NCBI GenBank assembly: GCA_023388335.1
Contig: JAEWGL010000124.1
Coordinates: forward strand, 1 to 24,226
Length of the DNA: 24,226 nucleotides
Direction: 5' to 3'
From: Pseudomonadota bacterium
GTDB lineage: Bacteria > Pseudomonadota > Gammaproteobacteria > Pseudomonadales > Pseudomonadaceae
Shown here: positions 7,669 through 15,406 of the stretch, one piece after another
How positions within the stretch are numbered: position 1 is the stretch's first letter
Layout of the letters: each line of letters opens with the position of its first letter
The notes under the pieces: model-generated
What the model saw: the letters and a program-made list of their open reading frames with translations, nothing else
The model's database searches: none
What the model was told of the DNA's origin: nothing
Program-made: the position numbers and the translations under genes

Positions 7669-8586
7669 CTACGCCGGCGCTTTACACCCGAGGCTCTCGA
7701 GTTCGCGGGCCAGCACGTCTTTGACGGTCGTCACGAAGTCTGAAATCAACCGATCGTTCGCGCGCTCTTTGGGGTAGATGATGTACCCCTGGTGTTTTAC
7801 GGTGGGCAGAAAAGGCCGCGTCACCATGCCCGAATGGCGGTAATCCAATGAGGCGAGCGGGTTCACGATCGATAGGCCTAGCCCCTGCATGACCAGCGAA
7901 CAGGTGATTGAACTGTAAGAGGTCTCTAGGCGAATGTGCCGGTCAATACCGGCGTTTTCAAAATGGGTGTCGACCAGTGAGTAGCCATGTTCGGTGCGGG
8001 GCAGCGAGATGAAAGGCTCATTCGCCAGGTCCTGGGGGGTTATCACGTCCTTGCGTGCGAGCCGATGGTCTGCAGGCATCACGCAGACGGCGTCTACCTC
8101 ATACAGGTGCTCATGGGCCAGGCCATAGTTGTTATTGACCTGGGAGACCAAGCCGACATCACAGGTTTGATCTTCAACCCAGCGTGCCACTGTCGTCGCG
8201 TGGCCGGTATGGATGGACACGCTGACTTCGGGCAGATTTTGACAAAACTGCTGCATCACCCTGGGCACCAGGCCCAGCGCAAGCATCTGTACTGCGGCGA
8301 CCGTCAGCGCGCCACCGCTGAACCGCTTGATCCGCTTGGCGGCTTCGTCCAGATGGTGCAGCCCCGCAAAGCTTCGTTGTACCTCCTTGAAGAAGGACCG
8401 GGCGTCACTGGTGGGTACCAGTCGCCCTGGCAATCGATCGAAAAGTTTCAAGCCGGTTTTTTGTTCAAGCAGCGCAATCGCTCTGCTCACATTAGGTTGT
8501 GAGGTGTGCAGCGTCTGCGCGGCCGCAGTGGTTGAGCCCGACAACATGACGGCCCTGAACGCCTCAACTTCAGAGAACCTCATCAT
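7669..8586 (-). CDS. LysR-type transcriptional regulator
   Basis: This 305-residue regulator has the LysR winged helix-turn-helix at the N-terminus (MMRFSEVEAFRAVMLSGS, then AAAQTLHTSQPNVSRAIALLE at about residues 22-42). The periplasmic-binding-like effector domain follows, of normal family length. Two successive ATGs (8584-8586 and 8581-8583) could start it, with GGAG upstream. Unlike many LysR genes it is not divergent from its likely targets: it lies directly upstream of the transporter genes and reads the same way. The inference is that it senses the imported compound or a catabolite and activates the block. Its sequence resembles regulators of amino-acid or opine catabolism (OccR/NocR-like), but that is family-level similarity only. 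Confidence 0.88.
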   Translation of the reverse strand: MMRFSEVEAFRAVMLSGSTTAAAQTLHTSQPNVSRAIALLEQKTGLKLFDRLPGRLVPTSDARSFFKEVQRSFAGLHHLDEAAKRIKRFSGGALTVAAVQMLALGLVPRVMQQFCQNLPEVSVSIHTGHATTVARWVEDQTCDVGLVSQVNNNYGLAHEHLYEVDAVCVMPADHRLARKDVITPQDLANEPFISLPRTEHGYSLVDTHFENAGIDRHIRLETSYSSITCSLVMQGLGLSIVNPLASLDYRHSGMVTRPFLPTVKHQGYIIYPKERANDRLISDFVTTVKDVLARELESLGCKAPA

Positions 8587-9006
8587 GGAAAAGTCTCCAA
8601 TGTCGCTTTCTCCACAGCGCCAATATTCAGCTTGCCGGTATGCCGAATCAGTGTTTCAGCCTCTCTCAAAGCAATCACCCCCCAATGCAGGACTCGCACA
8701 GCGCTGCGTTAAACGCTTAATGTACCCCAGGCCCATCATCACACGGCGACGGGATGCCGCTTTGTGCGGCCTTGACGGACCAGGTGTTGGTGCACGACGC
8801 GCTATCCGAGGTAGGAATTGGGGGGAGCGACCCAGAAGCCTAAGACCCGAACTCCGCGTGTACTACGTGTTGGACGTCCTGGAAGCTTTGATCAGCAAGG
8901 TGGTAAGCGGCTTCTCTGTACACCTCCAATCCTCGAACTGGAATCTGCACGGAAAATGTACCAAAGAGAGTGGCTGGCGAGGGACGGGGATGGAACCCCA
9001 GAAACC
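8587..9006. other. Gene-free boundary region with possible relic sequence
   Basis: About 420 bp lie between the regulator start and the tRNA-Leu terminator. Plus-strand open frames here are low-complexity and overlap the tRNA, so I reject them. On the minus strand a frame of about 57 codons ends at the TAG 8840-8842 (it includes VREAAYHL-like and QDVQHVVHAEFGS text). It has no convincing start and no domain I recognise. A short minus-strand frame around 8650-8740 (MMGLGYIKRLTQ...) is also unassigned. The regulator's promoter must lie near the left end. At 8984-8997 a GGGG-N6-CCCC element followed on the minus strand by an ending in GCCA resembles the T-arm and 3' end of a tRNA. Confidence 0.4.
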
Positions 9007-9030
9007 AAAAAGCCCGCAGTTAGCGGGCTT
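9007..9030 (-). terminator. Intrinsic terminator of tRNA-Leu
   Basis: AAGCCCGC (9010-9017), loop AGTTA and GCGGGCTT (9023-9030) form an 8-bp stem. Read on the minus strand it is followed by a T-run (plus A-run 9007-9011). It lies 45 bp after the tRNA 3' end. A second hairpin with an 8-bp stem, TAGCCGTC/GACGGCTA (9044-9063), sits between the two and may help 3' processing. Confidence 0.8.
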
Positions 9031-9074
9031 CAGGGGTATTGCGTAGCCGTCGTTGGACGGCTATGTACATCAAT

Positions 9075-9159
9075 TGGTGCCCCGAGGGAGACTCGAACTC
9101 CCACTCCTTTCGAAAACGGATTTTGAATCCGCCGCGTCTACCAATTCCGCCATCAGGGC
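9075..9159 (-). tRNA. tRNA-Leu (anticodon CAA)
   Basis: This is an 85-nt class II tRNA with encoded CCA (plus 9075-9077 is TGG). The acceptor stem GCCCTGA pairs with TCGGGGC through one G-U pair. The anticodon stem GCGGA/TCCGT encloses loop TTCAAAA, with anticodon CAA at plus 9123-9125. A long variable arm follows (TTTTCGAAAGG region), and the T-arm is GGGAG-TTCGAGT-CTCCC. It decodes UUG leucine codons. Its 3' end points toward the accessory block, the usual geometry for tRNA-targeting integrative elements. No integrase and no repeat of the tRNA 3' end are seen in the window. Confidence 0.97.
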
Positions 9160-9171
9160 TTATGGCGGCGA

Positions 9172-9200
9172 AGTATAAAGAGGCCTTCGAACGCGGTCAA
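9172..9200 (-). promoter_or_regulatory. Sigma70 promoter of tRNA-Leu
   Basis: On the minus strand TTGACC (plus 9195-9200) and TATACT (plus 9172-9177) are separated by exactly 17 bp. This is close to the sigma70 consensus. The start point would fall a few bases before the mature 5' end at 9159, as for a stable RNA gene. A second TTGACC lies just upstream (plus 9212-9217). Confidence 0.75.
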
Positions 9201-9267
9201 TCGGGTTTCATGGTCAATTTTCGCGCGTTGGGCTAAACTTTCCGGCCCTGTCGAACCGAACACCATC

Positions 9268-10317
9268 ATGCGCGTCGCCGATTTCTCCTTTGAGCTCCCC
9301 GATTCCCTGATCGCTCGCCACCCGTTGGCGGAGCGCCACAGCAGCCGCCTGCTTGCCCTGGATGGGCCTAGCGGGGCGCTTGCGCACAAGCAGTTCACCG
9401 ATCTGCTCGACTACCTGCGTCCCGGCGACCTGATGGTGTTCAACAACACCCGGGTGATCCCGGCGCGCCTGTTCGGCCAGAAGGCCTCCGGCGGCAAGCT
9501 GGAGATTCTGGTGGAACGGGTGCTGGACAGCCATCGGGTGCTGGCCCACGTGCGGTCGAGCAAGGCGCCCAAGCCTGGCACGCAGCTGCTGATCGATGGC
9601 GGCGGCGAGGCCGAGATGGTGGCGCGCCACGATGCGCTGTTCGAGCTGCGCTTCGCCGAAGAGGTGCTGGGGCTGCTCGACCGGGTCGGGCACATGCCGT
9701 TGCCTCCCTACATCGACCGCCCAGACGAGGGCGCTGACCGCGAGCGCTATCAGACGGTGTACGCCGAGCGCGCCGGGGCGGTCGCCGCGCCGACCGCGGG
9801 TCTGCACTTCGATGAGGCGCTGCTGGCGCGGATCGCCGCCAAGGGCGTCGAGCGTGCCTTCGTGACCCTGCACGTGGGGGCGGGCACCTTCCAGCCGGTA
9901 CGCGTGGAGCGCATCGAAGACCACCACATGCATAAAGAGTGGCTCGAGGTCGGCCAGGACGTGGTCGACGCCGTGGCCGCATGCCGTGCCCGAGGCGGGC
10001 GGGTGGTCGCGGTGGGCACCACCAGCGTGCGCTCGCTGGAAAGCGCGGCGCGCGATGGCCAGCTCAAGGCGTTCAGCGGCGACACCGATATCTTCATCTT
10101 CCCGGGCCGGCCATTCCATGTGGTCGATGCCCTGGTCACCAACTTCCACCTGCCGGAGTCCACGCTGCTGATGCTGGTCTCGGCCTTCGCCGGTTATCCC
10201 GAGACCATGGCCGCCTACGCGGCGGCAGTCGAAAACGGGTACCGCTTCTTCAGTTACGGTGATGCCATGTTCATCACCCGCAATCCGGCGCCGCGCGGCC
10301 CCGAGGATCAAGCATGA
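9268..10317 (+). CDS. queA: S-adenosylmethionine:tRNA ribosyltransferase-isomerase
   Basis: QueA transfers and isomerises the ribosyl part of SAM onto preQ1 in tRNA to give epoxyqueuosine, in the cytoplasm. The 349-residue length and text fit the family: MRVADFSFELPDSLIA at the start, DLMVFNNTRVIPARLFGQK, then PLPPYIDRP, the segment GAVAAPTAGLHFDEALL, and VGTTSVRSLES and TNFHLPESTLLMLVSA near the end. It is the first gene of a plus-strand run and its stop overlaps the tgt start as ATGA, so the two queuosine genes are coupled. A weak promoter (TGGTCA, 17 bp, TAAACT at 9234-9239) lies in the short gap shared with the divergent tRNA-Leu promoter. Confidence 0.97.
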   Translation: MRVADFSFELPDSLIARHPLAERHSSRLLALDGPSGALAHKQFTDLLDYLRPGDLMVFNNTRVIPARLFGQKASGGKLEILVERVLDSHRVLAHVRSSKAPKPGTQLLIDGGGEAEMVARHDALFELRFAEEVLGLLDRVGHMPLPPYIDRPDEGADRERYQTVYAERAGAVAAPTAGLHFDEALLARIAAKGVERAFVTLHVGAGTFQPVRVERIEDHHMHKEWLEVGQDVVDAVAACRARGGRVVAVGTTSVRSLESAARDGQLKAFSGDTDIFIFPGRPFHVVDALVTNFHLPESTLLMLVSAFAGYPETMAAYAAAVENGYRFFSYGDAMFITRNPAPRGPEDQA

Positions 10318-11447
10318 GTCGCACCTGTCGTATGTCCTTTGAATTGCTGGCCACCGATGGCAAGGCCCGCCGTGGTCGCCTGACGTTCCCGCGTGGCACG
10401 GTCGAGACCCCGGCGTTCATGCCGGTCGGCACCTATGGCACCGTCAAGGGCATGTTGCCTCGGGATATCGAGGCCACCGGCGCGCAAATCATCCTCGGCA
10501 ACACCTTCCACCTGTGGTTGCGTCCGGGCACCGAGGTGATCAAGGCCCACGGCGACCTGCATGACTTCATGCAGTGGAAAGGCCCGATCCTCACCGACTC
10601 CGGCGGTTTCCAGGTGTTCAGCCTCGGCGCCATGCGCAAGATCAAGGAGGAGGGCGTGACCTTCGCCTCGCCGGTGGACGGCTCCAAGGTGTTCATGGGG
10701 CCGGAGGAGTCTATGCAGGTCCAGCGCGACCTGGGCTCGGACGTGGTGATGATCTTTGACGAGTGCACGCCATACCCGGCCGACGAAGACGTCGCGCGGG
10801 TATCGATGGAGCTGTCGCTGCGCTGGGCACAGCGCTCGAAGAATGCCCACGGCGACAATACCGCGGCGCTGTTCGGCATCGTCCAGGGTGGCATGCACCA
10901 GGACTTGCGCATGCGCTCGCTCGAGGGCCTGGACAAGATTGGCTTCGACGGTCTGGCCATTGGCGGCCTGTCGGTGGGCGAGCCCAAGCACGAGATGATC
11001 AAGGTGCTGGACTACCTGCCGGGCCAGATGCCGGCTGACAAACCTCGTTACCTTATGGGGGTAGGCAAACCAGAAGATCTCGTCGAGGGTGTGCGCCGCG
11101 GCGTCGACATGTTCGATTGCGTGATGCCTACGCGCAACGCGCGCAATGGCCATCTGTTCATCGACACCGGCGTGATCAAGATCCGTAACGCGTTCCATCG
11201 CCATGATGATTCGCCCCTGGACCCGACCTGCGATTGCTACACCTGCCAGAACTTCTCCCGCGCTTACCTGCACCACCTGGACAAGTGCGGCGAAATGTTG
11301 AGCAGCATGTTGAATACGATCCATAACTTGCGGCATTACCAGCGCTTGATGGCTGGTTTGCGCGAGGCTATTCAACAGGGTAAATTGGCCGCCTTTGTCG
11401 ACGCCTTCTACGCCAAGCGCGGGCTGCCTGTGCCGCCTTTGGACTGA
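10314..11447 (+). CDS. tgt: tRNA-guanine transglycosylase
   Basis: Tgt exchanges the guanine at tRNA position 34 for preQ1, the step before QueA. The active-site segments are visible: LTDSGGFQVFSL carries the proton-accepting Asp, and GVDMFDCVMPTRNARNGHLF carries the nucleophilic Asp region. The zinc site is in CDCYTC followed by YLHHL. The frame starts at the ATG overlapping the queA stop (10314, with GAGGA upstream), giving 377 residues. A second in-frame ATG at 10332 would give the 371 residues usual for the family (MSFELLATDGKARRGRL). The ribosome-binding site favours the first and the family length favours the second. Confidence 0.97.
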   Translation: MSRTCRMSFELLATDGKARRGRLTFPRGTVETPAFMPVGTYGTVKGMLPRDIEATGAQIILGNTFHLWLRPGTEVIKAHGDLHDFMQWKGPILTDSGGFQVFSLGAMRKIKEEGVTFASPVDGSKVFMGPEESMQVQRDLGSDVVMIFDECTPYPADEDVARVSMELSLRWAQRSKNAHGDNTAALFGIVQGGMHQDLRMRSLEGLDKIGFDGLAIGGLSVGEPKHEMIKVLDYLPGQMPADKPRYLMGVGKPEDLVEGVRRGVDMFDCVMPTRNARNGHLFIDTGVIKIRNAFHRHDDSPLDPTCDCYTCQNFSRAYLHHLDKCGEMLSSMLNTIHNLRHYQRLMAGLREAIQQGKLAAFVDAFYAKRGLPVPPLD

Positions 11448-11502
11448 TGTACTTTCGCCTACTGCAAGTAAAACAATTGCAACTTAGCAACTGGAGTGCC
11501 AA

Positions 11503-11838
11503 ATGAGCTTTCTGATTCCCGCCGCGTACGCGGATGCTGCTGCCCCTGCCGCTGGCCCCGCCGGTACTGGCTTTGAGTGGATCTTCCTGGTCGGTTTCCT
11601 GGTCATCTTCTACCTGATGATCTGGCGTCCCCAGGCCAAGCGTGCCAAAGAGCAGAAGAACCTGCTGAGCAACCTGCAGAAAGGTGACGAAGTCGTCACC
11701 AACGGCGGTATCGCCGGCAAGATCGTCAAGGTCGCCGATGATTTCGTGGTCCTGGAAGTGTCTGACACCGTCGAACTGAAGTTCCAGAAGGGCGCCATTG
11801 CCGCGACCCTGCCAAAAGGTACGCTCAAGGCTATCTGA
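11503..11838 (+). CDS. yajC: Sec translocase accessory subunit YajC
   Basis: This 111-residue single-span inner-membrane protein has a short periplasmic N-terminus rich in Ala and Pro, one hydrophobic helix (WIFLVGFLVIFYLMIW) and the conserved cytoplasmic RPQAKRAKEQKNLLSNLQKGDEVVT region. YajC associates with SecD and SecF, which follow. The ATG has GGAGTG seven bases upstream. The 55-bp gap after tgt shows no terminator, so it is probably co-transcribed with queA-tgt. Confidence 0.95.
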   Translation: MSFLIPAAYADAAAPAAGPAGTGFEWIFLVGFLVIFYLMIWRPQAKRAKEQKNLLSNLQKGDEVVTNGGIAGKIVKVADDFVVLEVSDTVELKFQKGAIAATLPKGTLKAI

Positions 11839-11861
11839 GTTACTGTTTTCTACCCATCGTC

Positions 11862-11880
11862 GGGGCGCGCAACGCGCCCC
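11862..11880 (+). other. Intercistronic hairpin between yajC and secD
   Basis: GGGGCGCG (11862-11869), loop CAA and CGCGCCCC (11873-11880) form a perfect 8-bp GC stem 21 bp before the secD ATG. There is no T-run, so a full terminator is unlikely. It may act as an attenuator, as an RNA-processing site or as an mRNA stabiliser for yajC. Confidence 0.5.
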
Positions 11881-11901
11881 GCGTCTTGAACGGGCGGCGT
11901 G

Positions 11902-13767
11902 ATGCTGAACAAATACCCTCTGTGGAAATACCTGCTGATCCTGGCTGTGCTGGCGATCGGTTTTATTTATTCCGCTCCCAATCTCTACCCTGACGATCCG
12001 GCGGTTCAGATCAGCGGTGCCAGCACGGCGCTGCAGGTCAACCAGGCCGACCTGGACCGTGTCAGCCAGGCGCTGACCGAAGCCGGCCTCACCGTCAAGG
12101 CCACCAGCCTGGGCGAGCAGGGCAAGGGCGCCCTGGTGCGCCTGGCCAAGCAGGAAGACCAGCTTCCAGCCAAGGACGTGGTGCGCAAGGCACTGGGCGA
12201 TGATTACGTCGTGGCCCTGAACCTGGCCCCGACCACCCCGCAATGGCTGCGCAACCTTGGCGCCAGCCCGATGAAGCTGGGCCTGGACCTGTCCGGTGGT
12301 GTGCACTTCCTGTTGGAAGTCGACATGGACAAGGCCATGGACGCCCGCCTGAAAGTCTACGAAGGCGAGGTGAAAACCCTGTTGCGCAAGGAGCGTGTCC
12401 GCTACCGCAGCCTGCCTCAGCAGGATGGCGGCATCATGCTGGGCTTCTCCGATGACGCGACCCGCGAACAGGCCCGCGGCCTGATCCGCAAGAATTTCAC
12501 TGATTTTGACTTGACCACCAGCGAGCGCAACGAGCTGGCGGTCTTGCGCCTGGCGATCACGCCGGCCAAGGTCGCGGAAATCCGCGAATACTCGATCAAG
12601 CAGAACCTGACCACCGTGCGCAACCGGGTCAACGAGCTGGGCGTCGCCGAGCCACTGGTCCAGCGCCAGGGCGCCAACCGCATCGTGGTCGAGCTGCCGG
12701 GCGTGCAGGACACCGCCGAAGCCAAGCGTATCCTCGGCAAGACGGCCAACCTGGAGTTCCGCTTCGGCGCCGAGCCGGGTGCGTCCAAGGCCACCACCGA
12801 AGTGTTCGAGTTCCGTGAAGGCGGGCGTTCCGCCCAGGTCGAGCGTGGCCTGATCATCACCGGTGACCAGGTGACCGATGCCCAGGCCAGCTACGACGAG
12901 CACGGCCGTCCACAGGTCAACATCCGCCTGGATGGCCATGGCGGCGAGCTGATGAGCCGCGCTACGCGCAGCAACGTCGGCCGCAGCATGGCGGTGATCT
13001 TCATCGAGCAGAAGCCGATCACCCGCTACGAGAAGCAGATGGTCAATGGCGTCGAGAAAGACGTCGCGATCCAGACCTTCAAGGAAGAGAAGCAGATCAT
13101 CAGCCTGGCGACCATCCAGTCGCCGCTGGGCGGTCAGTTCCGCATCACCGGCCTGAACGGCCAGGGCGAATCGTCCGAGCTGGCGCTGCTGTTGCGTGCC
13201 GGTGGCCTGGCCGCGCCGATGTACTTCGCCGAAGAGCGCACCATTGGCCCTAGCCTGGGTGCCGACAACATCACCAAGGGTATCGATGCCTCGCTGTGGG
13301 GCATGCTGTTCGTCTCGCTGTTCATCATCGCCATCTACCGCGCCTTCGGCATGATCGCCACCATCGCCCTGGCGGGCAACATGGTGCTGCTGCTGGCGCT
13401 GATGTCGCTGCTGGGCGCGACCCTGACCCTGCCGGGCATCGCCGGTATCGTGCTGACCATGGGCATGGCGGTGGACGCCAACGTGCTGATCTTCTCGCGG
13501 ATCCGCGAAGAGATGAAAGCCGGCATGTCGGTGCAGCGCGCCATCCACGAAGGCTTCAACCGTGCCTACACGGCGATCATCGATGCCAACCTGACCAGCT
13601 TGCTGGTGGGCGGCATCCTCTTCGCCATGGGTACCGGTCCGGTCAAGGGCTTCGCGGTTACCATGTCCCTGGGGATTTTCACCTCGATGTTCACCGCCGT
13701 CATGGTGACCCGTGCCATGGTCAACCTGACCTGTGGTGGGCGTGACATCAAGAAGCTGTGGGTCTGA
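11902..13767 (+). CDS. secD: Protein translocase subunit SecD
   Basis: SecD works with SecF and YajC to use the proton motive force for late steps of Sec-dependent export. The 621-residue protein has an N-terminal membrane helix (LLILAVLAIGFIYSAPNLYP), the conserved GLDLSGGVHFLLEVD entering the large periplasmic domain, and a five-helix C-terminal membrane domain containing GMAVDANVLIFSRIREE with its functionally important Asp. The ATG at 11902 is chosen; an in-frame GTG directly before it (11899) would add one residue. The ribosome-binding site is weak for both. SecF starts 10 bp after the stop. Confidence 0.97.
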   Translation: MLNKYPLWKYLLILAVLAIGFIYSAPNLYPDDPAVQISGASTALQVNQADLDRVSQALTEAGLTVKATSLGEQGKGALVRLAKQEDQLPAKDVVRKALGDDYVVALNLAPTTPQWLRNLGASPMKLGLDLSGGVHFLLEVDMDKAMDARLKVYEGEVKTLLRKERVRYRSLPQQDGGIMLGFSDDATREQARGLIRKNFTDFDLTTSERNELAVLRLAITPAKVAEIREYSIKQNLTTVRNRVNELGVAEPLVQRQGANRIVVELPGVQDTAEAKRILGKTANLEFRFGAEPGASKATTEVFEFREGGRSAQVERGLIITGDQVTDAQASYDEHGRPQVNIRLDGHGGELMSRATRSNVGRSMAVIFIEQKPITRYEKQMVNGVEKDVAIQTFKEEKQIISLATIQSPLGGQFRITGLNGQGESSELALLLRAGGLAAPMYFAEERTIGPSLGADNITKGIDASLWGMLFVSLFIIAIYRAFGMIATIALAGNMVLLLALMSLLGATLTLPGIAGIVLTMGMAVDANVLIFSRIREEMKAGMSVQRAIHEGFNRAYTAIIDANLTSLLVGGILFAMGTGPVKGFAVTMSLGIFTSMFTAVMVTRAMVNLTCGGRDIKKLWV

Positions 13768-13777
13768 GGGAATTGTC

Positions 13778-14686
13778 ATGAAAACCATCAACTTCATGGG
13801 CGTGCGCAATGTCGCGTTCGCCGTTACCGTGCTCCTCACCGTGCTGGCGCTGTTCAGCTGGTGGCAGAAGGGCCTGAACATGGGCCTGGACTTCACCGGC
13901 GGTACGCTCATCGAGCTGACCTACGAGCGTCCAGCCGATCTGCAAGCCGTTCGCGGCGAGCTGACCCAGGCGGGCTTCCATGACGCCGTGGTGCAGAGCT
14001 TCGGCGCCACCACCGACCTGCTGGTGCGCATGCCGGGCGATGACCCGCTGTTGGGCACTCGCGTGGCCGAAGCGCTGCAGCAGGCTGGCGGCGACAACCC
14101 GGCGGTGGTCAAGCGCGTCGAGTTCGTCGGCCCGCAGGTGGGTGAAGAGCTGCGCGACCAAGGGGGCCTGGGCATGCTCCTGGCCCTGGGCGGCATCCTC
14201 ATCTACCTGGCCTTCCGCTTCCAGTGGAAGTTCGCCGTCGGCGCCATTGTCTCGTTGGTGCACGACGTGGTCGTGACCATGGGTATCCTGTCGTTCTTCC
14301 AGATCACTTTCGACCTGACGGTGTTGGCGGCGGTGCTGGCGATCATCGGCTACTCGCTCAACGACACCATCGTCGTGTTCGACCGGGTGCGCGAGAACTT
14401 CCGGGTCATGCGCAAGGCGTCGCTGATCGAGAACATCAACGTCTCGACCACCCAGACCTTGCTGCGGACCATCGCGACCTCGGTTTCGACCTTGCTGGCC
14501 CTGGCCGCGCTGCTGTTCTTCGGTGGCGACAACCTGTTCGGCTTCTCGCTGGCGCTGTTCATCGGTGTCTTGGCCGGTACCTACTCGTCGATCTATATCG
14601 CCAACGTGGTGCTGATCTGGCTGAACCTGAGCAGTGAAGACCTGATCCCGACAGTCAAGGCCGAGGGTGTGGACGACCGTCCTTAA
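13778..14686 (+). CDS. secF: Protein translocase subunit SecF
   Basis: This 302-residue partner of SecD shows an N-terminal helix, the GLDFTGGTLIEL motif, and the C-terminal membrane domain with SLNDTIVVFDRVREN, the SecF counterpart of the SecD proton-path motif. The start is the ATG at 13778, ten bases after the secD stop, with GAGGGA upstream. The open frame extends 15 codons further into secD, but that part has no family support. A strong terminator follows at 14718-14750, closing the queA-to-secF transcription unit. Confidence 0.97.
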   Translation: MKTINFMGVRNVAFAVTVLLTVLALFSWWQKGLNMGLDFTGGTLIELTYERPADLQAVRGELTQAGFHDAVVQSFGATTDLLVRMPGDDPLLGTRVAEALQQAGGDNPAVVKRVEFVGPQVGEELRDQGGLGMLLALGGILIYLAFRFQWKFAVGAIVSLVHDVVVTMGILSFFQITFDLTVLAAVLAIIGYSLNDTIVVFDRVRENFRVMRKASLIENINVSTTQTLLRTIATSVSTLLALAALLFFGGDNLFGFSLALFIGVLAGTYSSIYIANVVLIWLNLSSEDLIPTVKAEGVDDRP

Positions 14687-14717
14687 GGACTTCTCCTACA
14701 CCGTTGAAGGCAAAGAT

Positions 14718-14750
14718 GGGCGCGAGTATTGAACTCGCGCCCTTTTTTTT
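14718..14750 (+). terminator. Strong intrinsic terminator after secF
   Basis: GGGCGCGAGT (14718-14727), loop ATTGA and ACTCGCGCCC (14733-14742) form a perfect 10-bp stem followed by eight T residues (14743-14750). It ends the queA-tgt-yajC-secDF unit. Confidence 0.92.
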
Positions 14751-14807
14751 GCTCCAAGGCAAGGAGAATCGCGGGCGCGAACCCGCAGGAAAGATCAGGA
14801 GGTTCAC

Positions 14808-15353
14808 GTGAACAAATCAATGCTGGTAGGTGCGGTGCTGGGGGCTGTCGCGGTGACAGCCGGGGGTGCTGTAGCAACCTACAGCTTGGTGAACAAAGGG
14901 CCCGACGTTGCCCAGGTCACCGACGTGCAGCCTATCAAGCAGCAGGTCAAGACGCCGCGTGAAGTGTGCAAGGACGTGACAGTGACTCGCCAGGCGCCGG
15001 TCAAGGACCAGCATCAGGTCGCCGGCACCGTGGTCGGCGCGCTGGCCGGTGGTTTGCTGGGCAACCAGATTGGCGGCGGTACCGGCAAGAAGATAGCCAC
15101 GGTGGCCGGTGCGGTCGGTGGTGGCTATGCCGGCAACAAGGTGCAGGAGGGCATGCAGCAGCGTGACACCTACACCACCACCCAGACCCGCTGCAACACG
15201 GTCAACGACGTCAGCGAGAAGGTGGTTGGGTACAACGTCAGCTATTCCATTGGCGATAAGGTAGGCAAGGTAAAGATGGATCACGAGCCAGGCTCGACCA
15301 TCCCGCTGGACGAAAACGGCAAGCTGGTACTGAGCCGGGCGCAGCAGCAGTAG
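14808..15353 (+). CDS. Glycine-zipper 2TM-domain envelope protein
   Basis: This 181-residue protein has an N-terminal signal or anchor segment (SMLVGAVLGAVAVTAGGAVATYSLV). Its central glycine-zipper region (GTVVGALAGGLLGNQIGGGTGKK, then VAGAVGGGYAGNKVQ, about residues 70-110) has the small-residue spacing of the Rickettsia 17-kDa antigen/YcfJ-like family. These proteins sit in the envelope; their biochemical role is poorly defined. The start is GTG at 14808 with AGGAGG six bases upstream, which outweighs the inner ATG at 14820. I see no lipobox Cys near the N-terminus, unlike many relatives. It is a single-gene unit between two terminators, and a small GCGGG/CCCGC hairpin (14771-14786) lies in its leader. 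Confidence 0.8.
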   Translation: MNKSMLVGAVLGAVAVTAGGAVATYSLVNKGPDVAQVTDVQPIKQQVKTPREVCKDVTVTRQAPVKDQHQVAGTVVGALAGGLLGNQIGGGTGKKIATVAGAVGGGYAGNKVQEGMQQRDTYTTTQTRCNTVNDVSEKVVGYNVSYSIGDKVGKVKMDHEPGSTIPLDENGKLVLSRAQQQ

Positions 15354-15406
15354 GCTGTTCAGGACATTCCTCCGCTGCCGACCCTGAGGATGCGGATTGG
15401 AGGCCC

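Noticed and set aside
8327..9236. Three overlapping plus-strand open frames running up to and across tRNA-Leu
   Set aside because: They are antisense to the tRNA and its terminator. Peptides such as PRETRTPTPFENGF are a well-known artefact of translating the complement of tRNA genes.
9214..10311. Long minus-strand frame of 365 codons opposite queA
   Set aside because: It is the mirror of queA, created by GC-rich third positions; queA has full family support on the plus strand.
11368..13911. Minus-strand frame of 847 codons opposite secD
   Set aside because: It is very long, but it is a His/Gln/Asp-rich antisense shadow of yajC-secD-secF with no recognisable domain.
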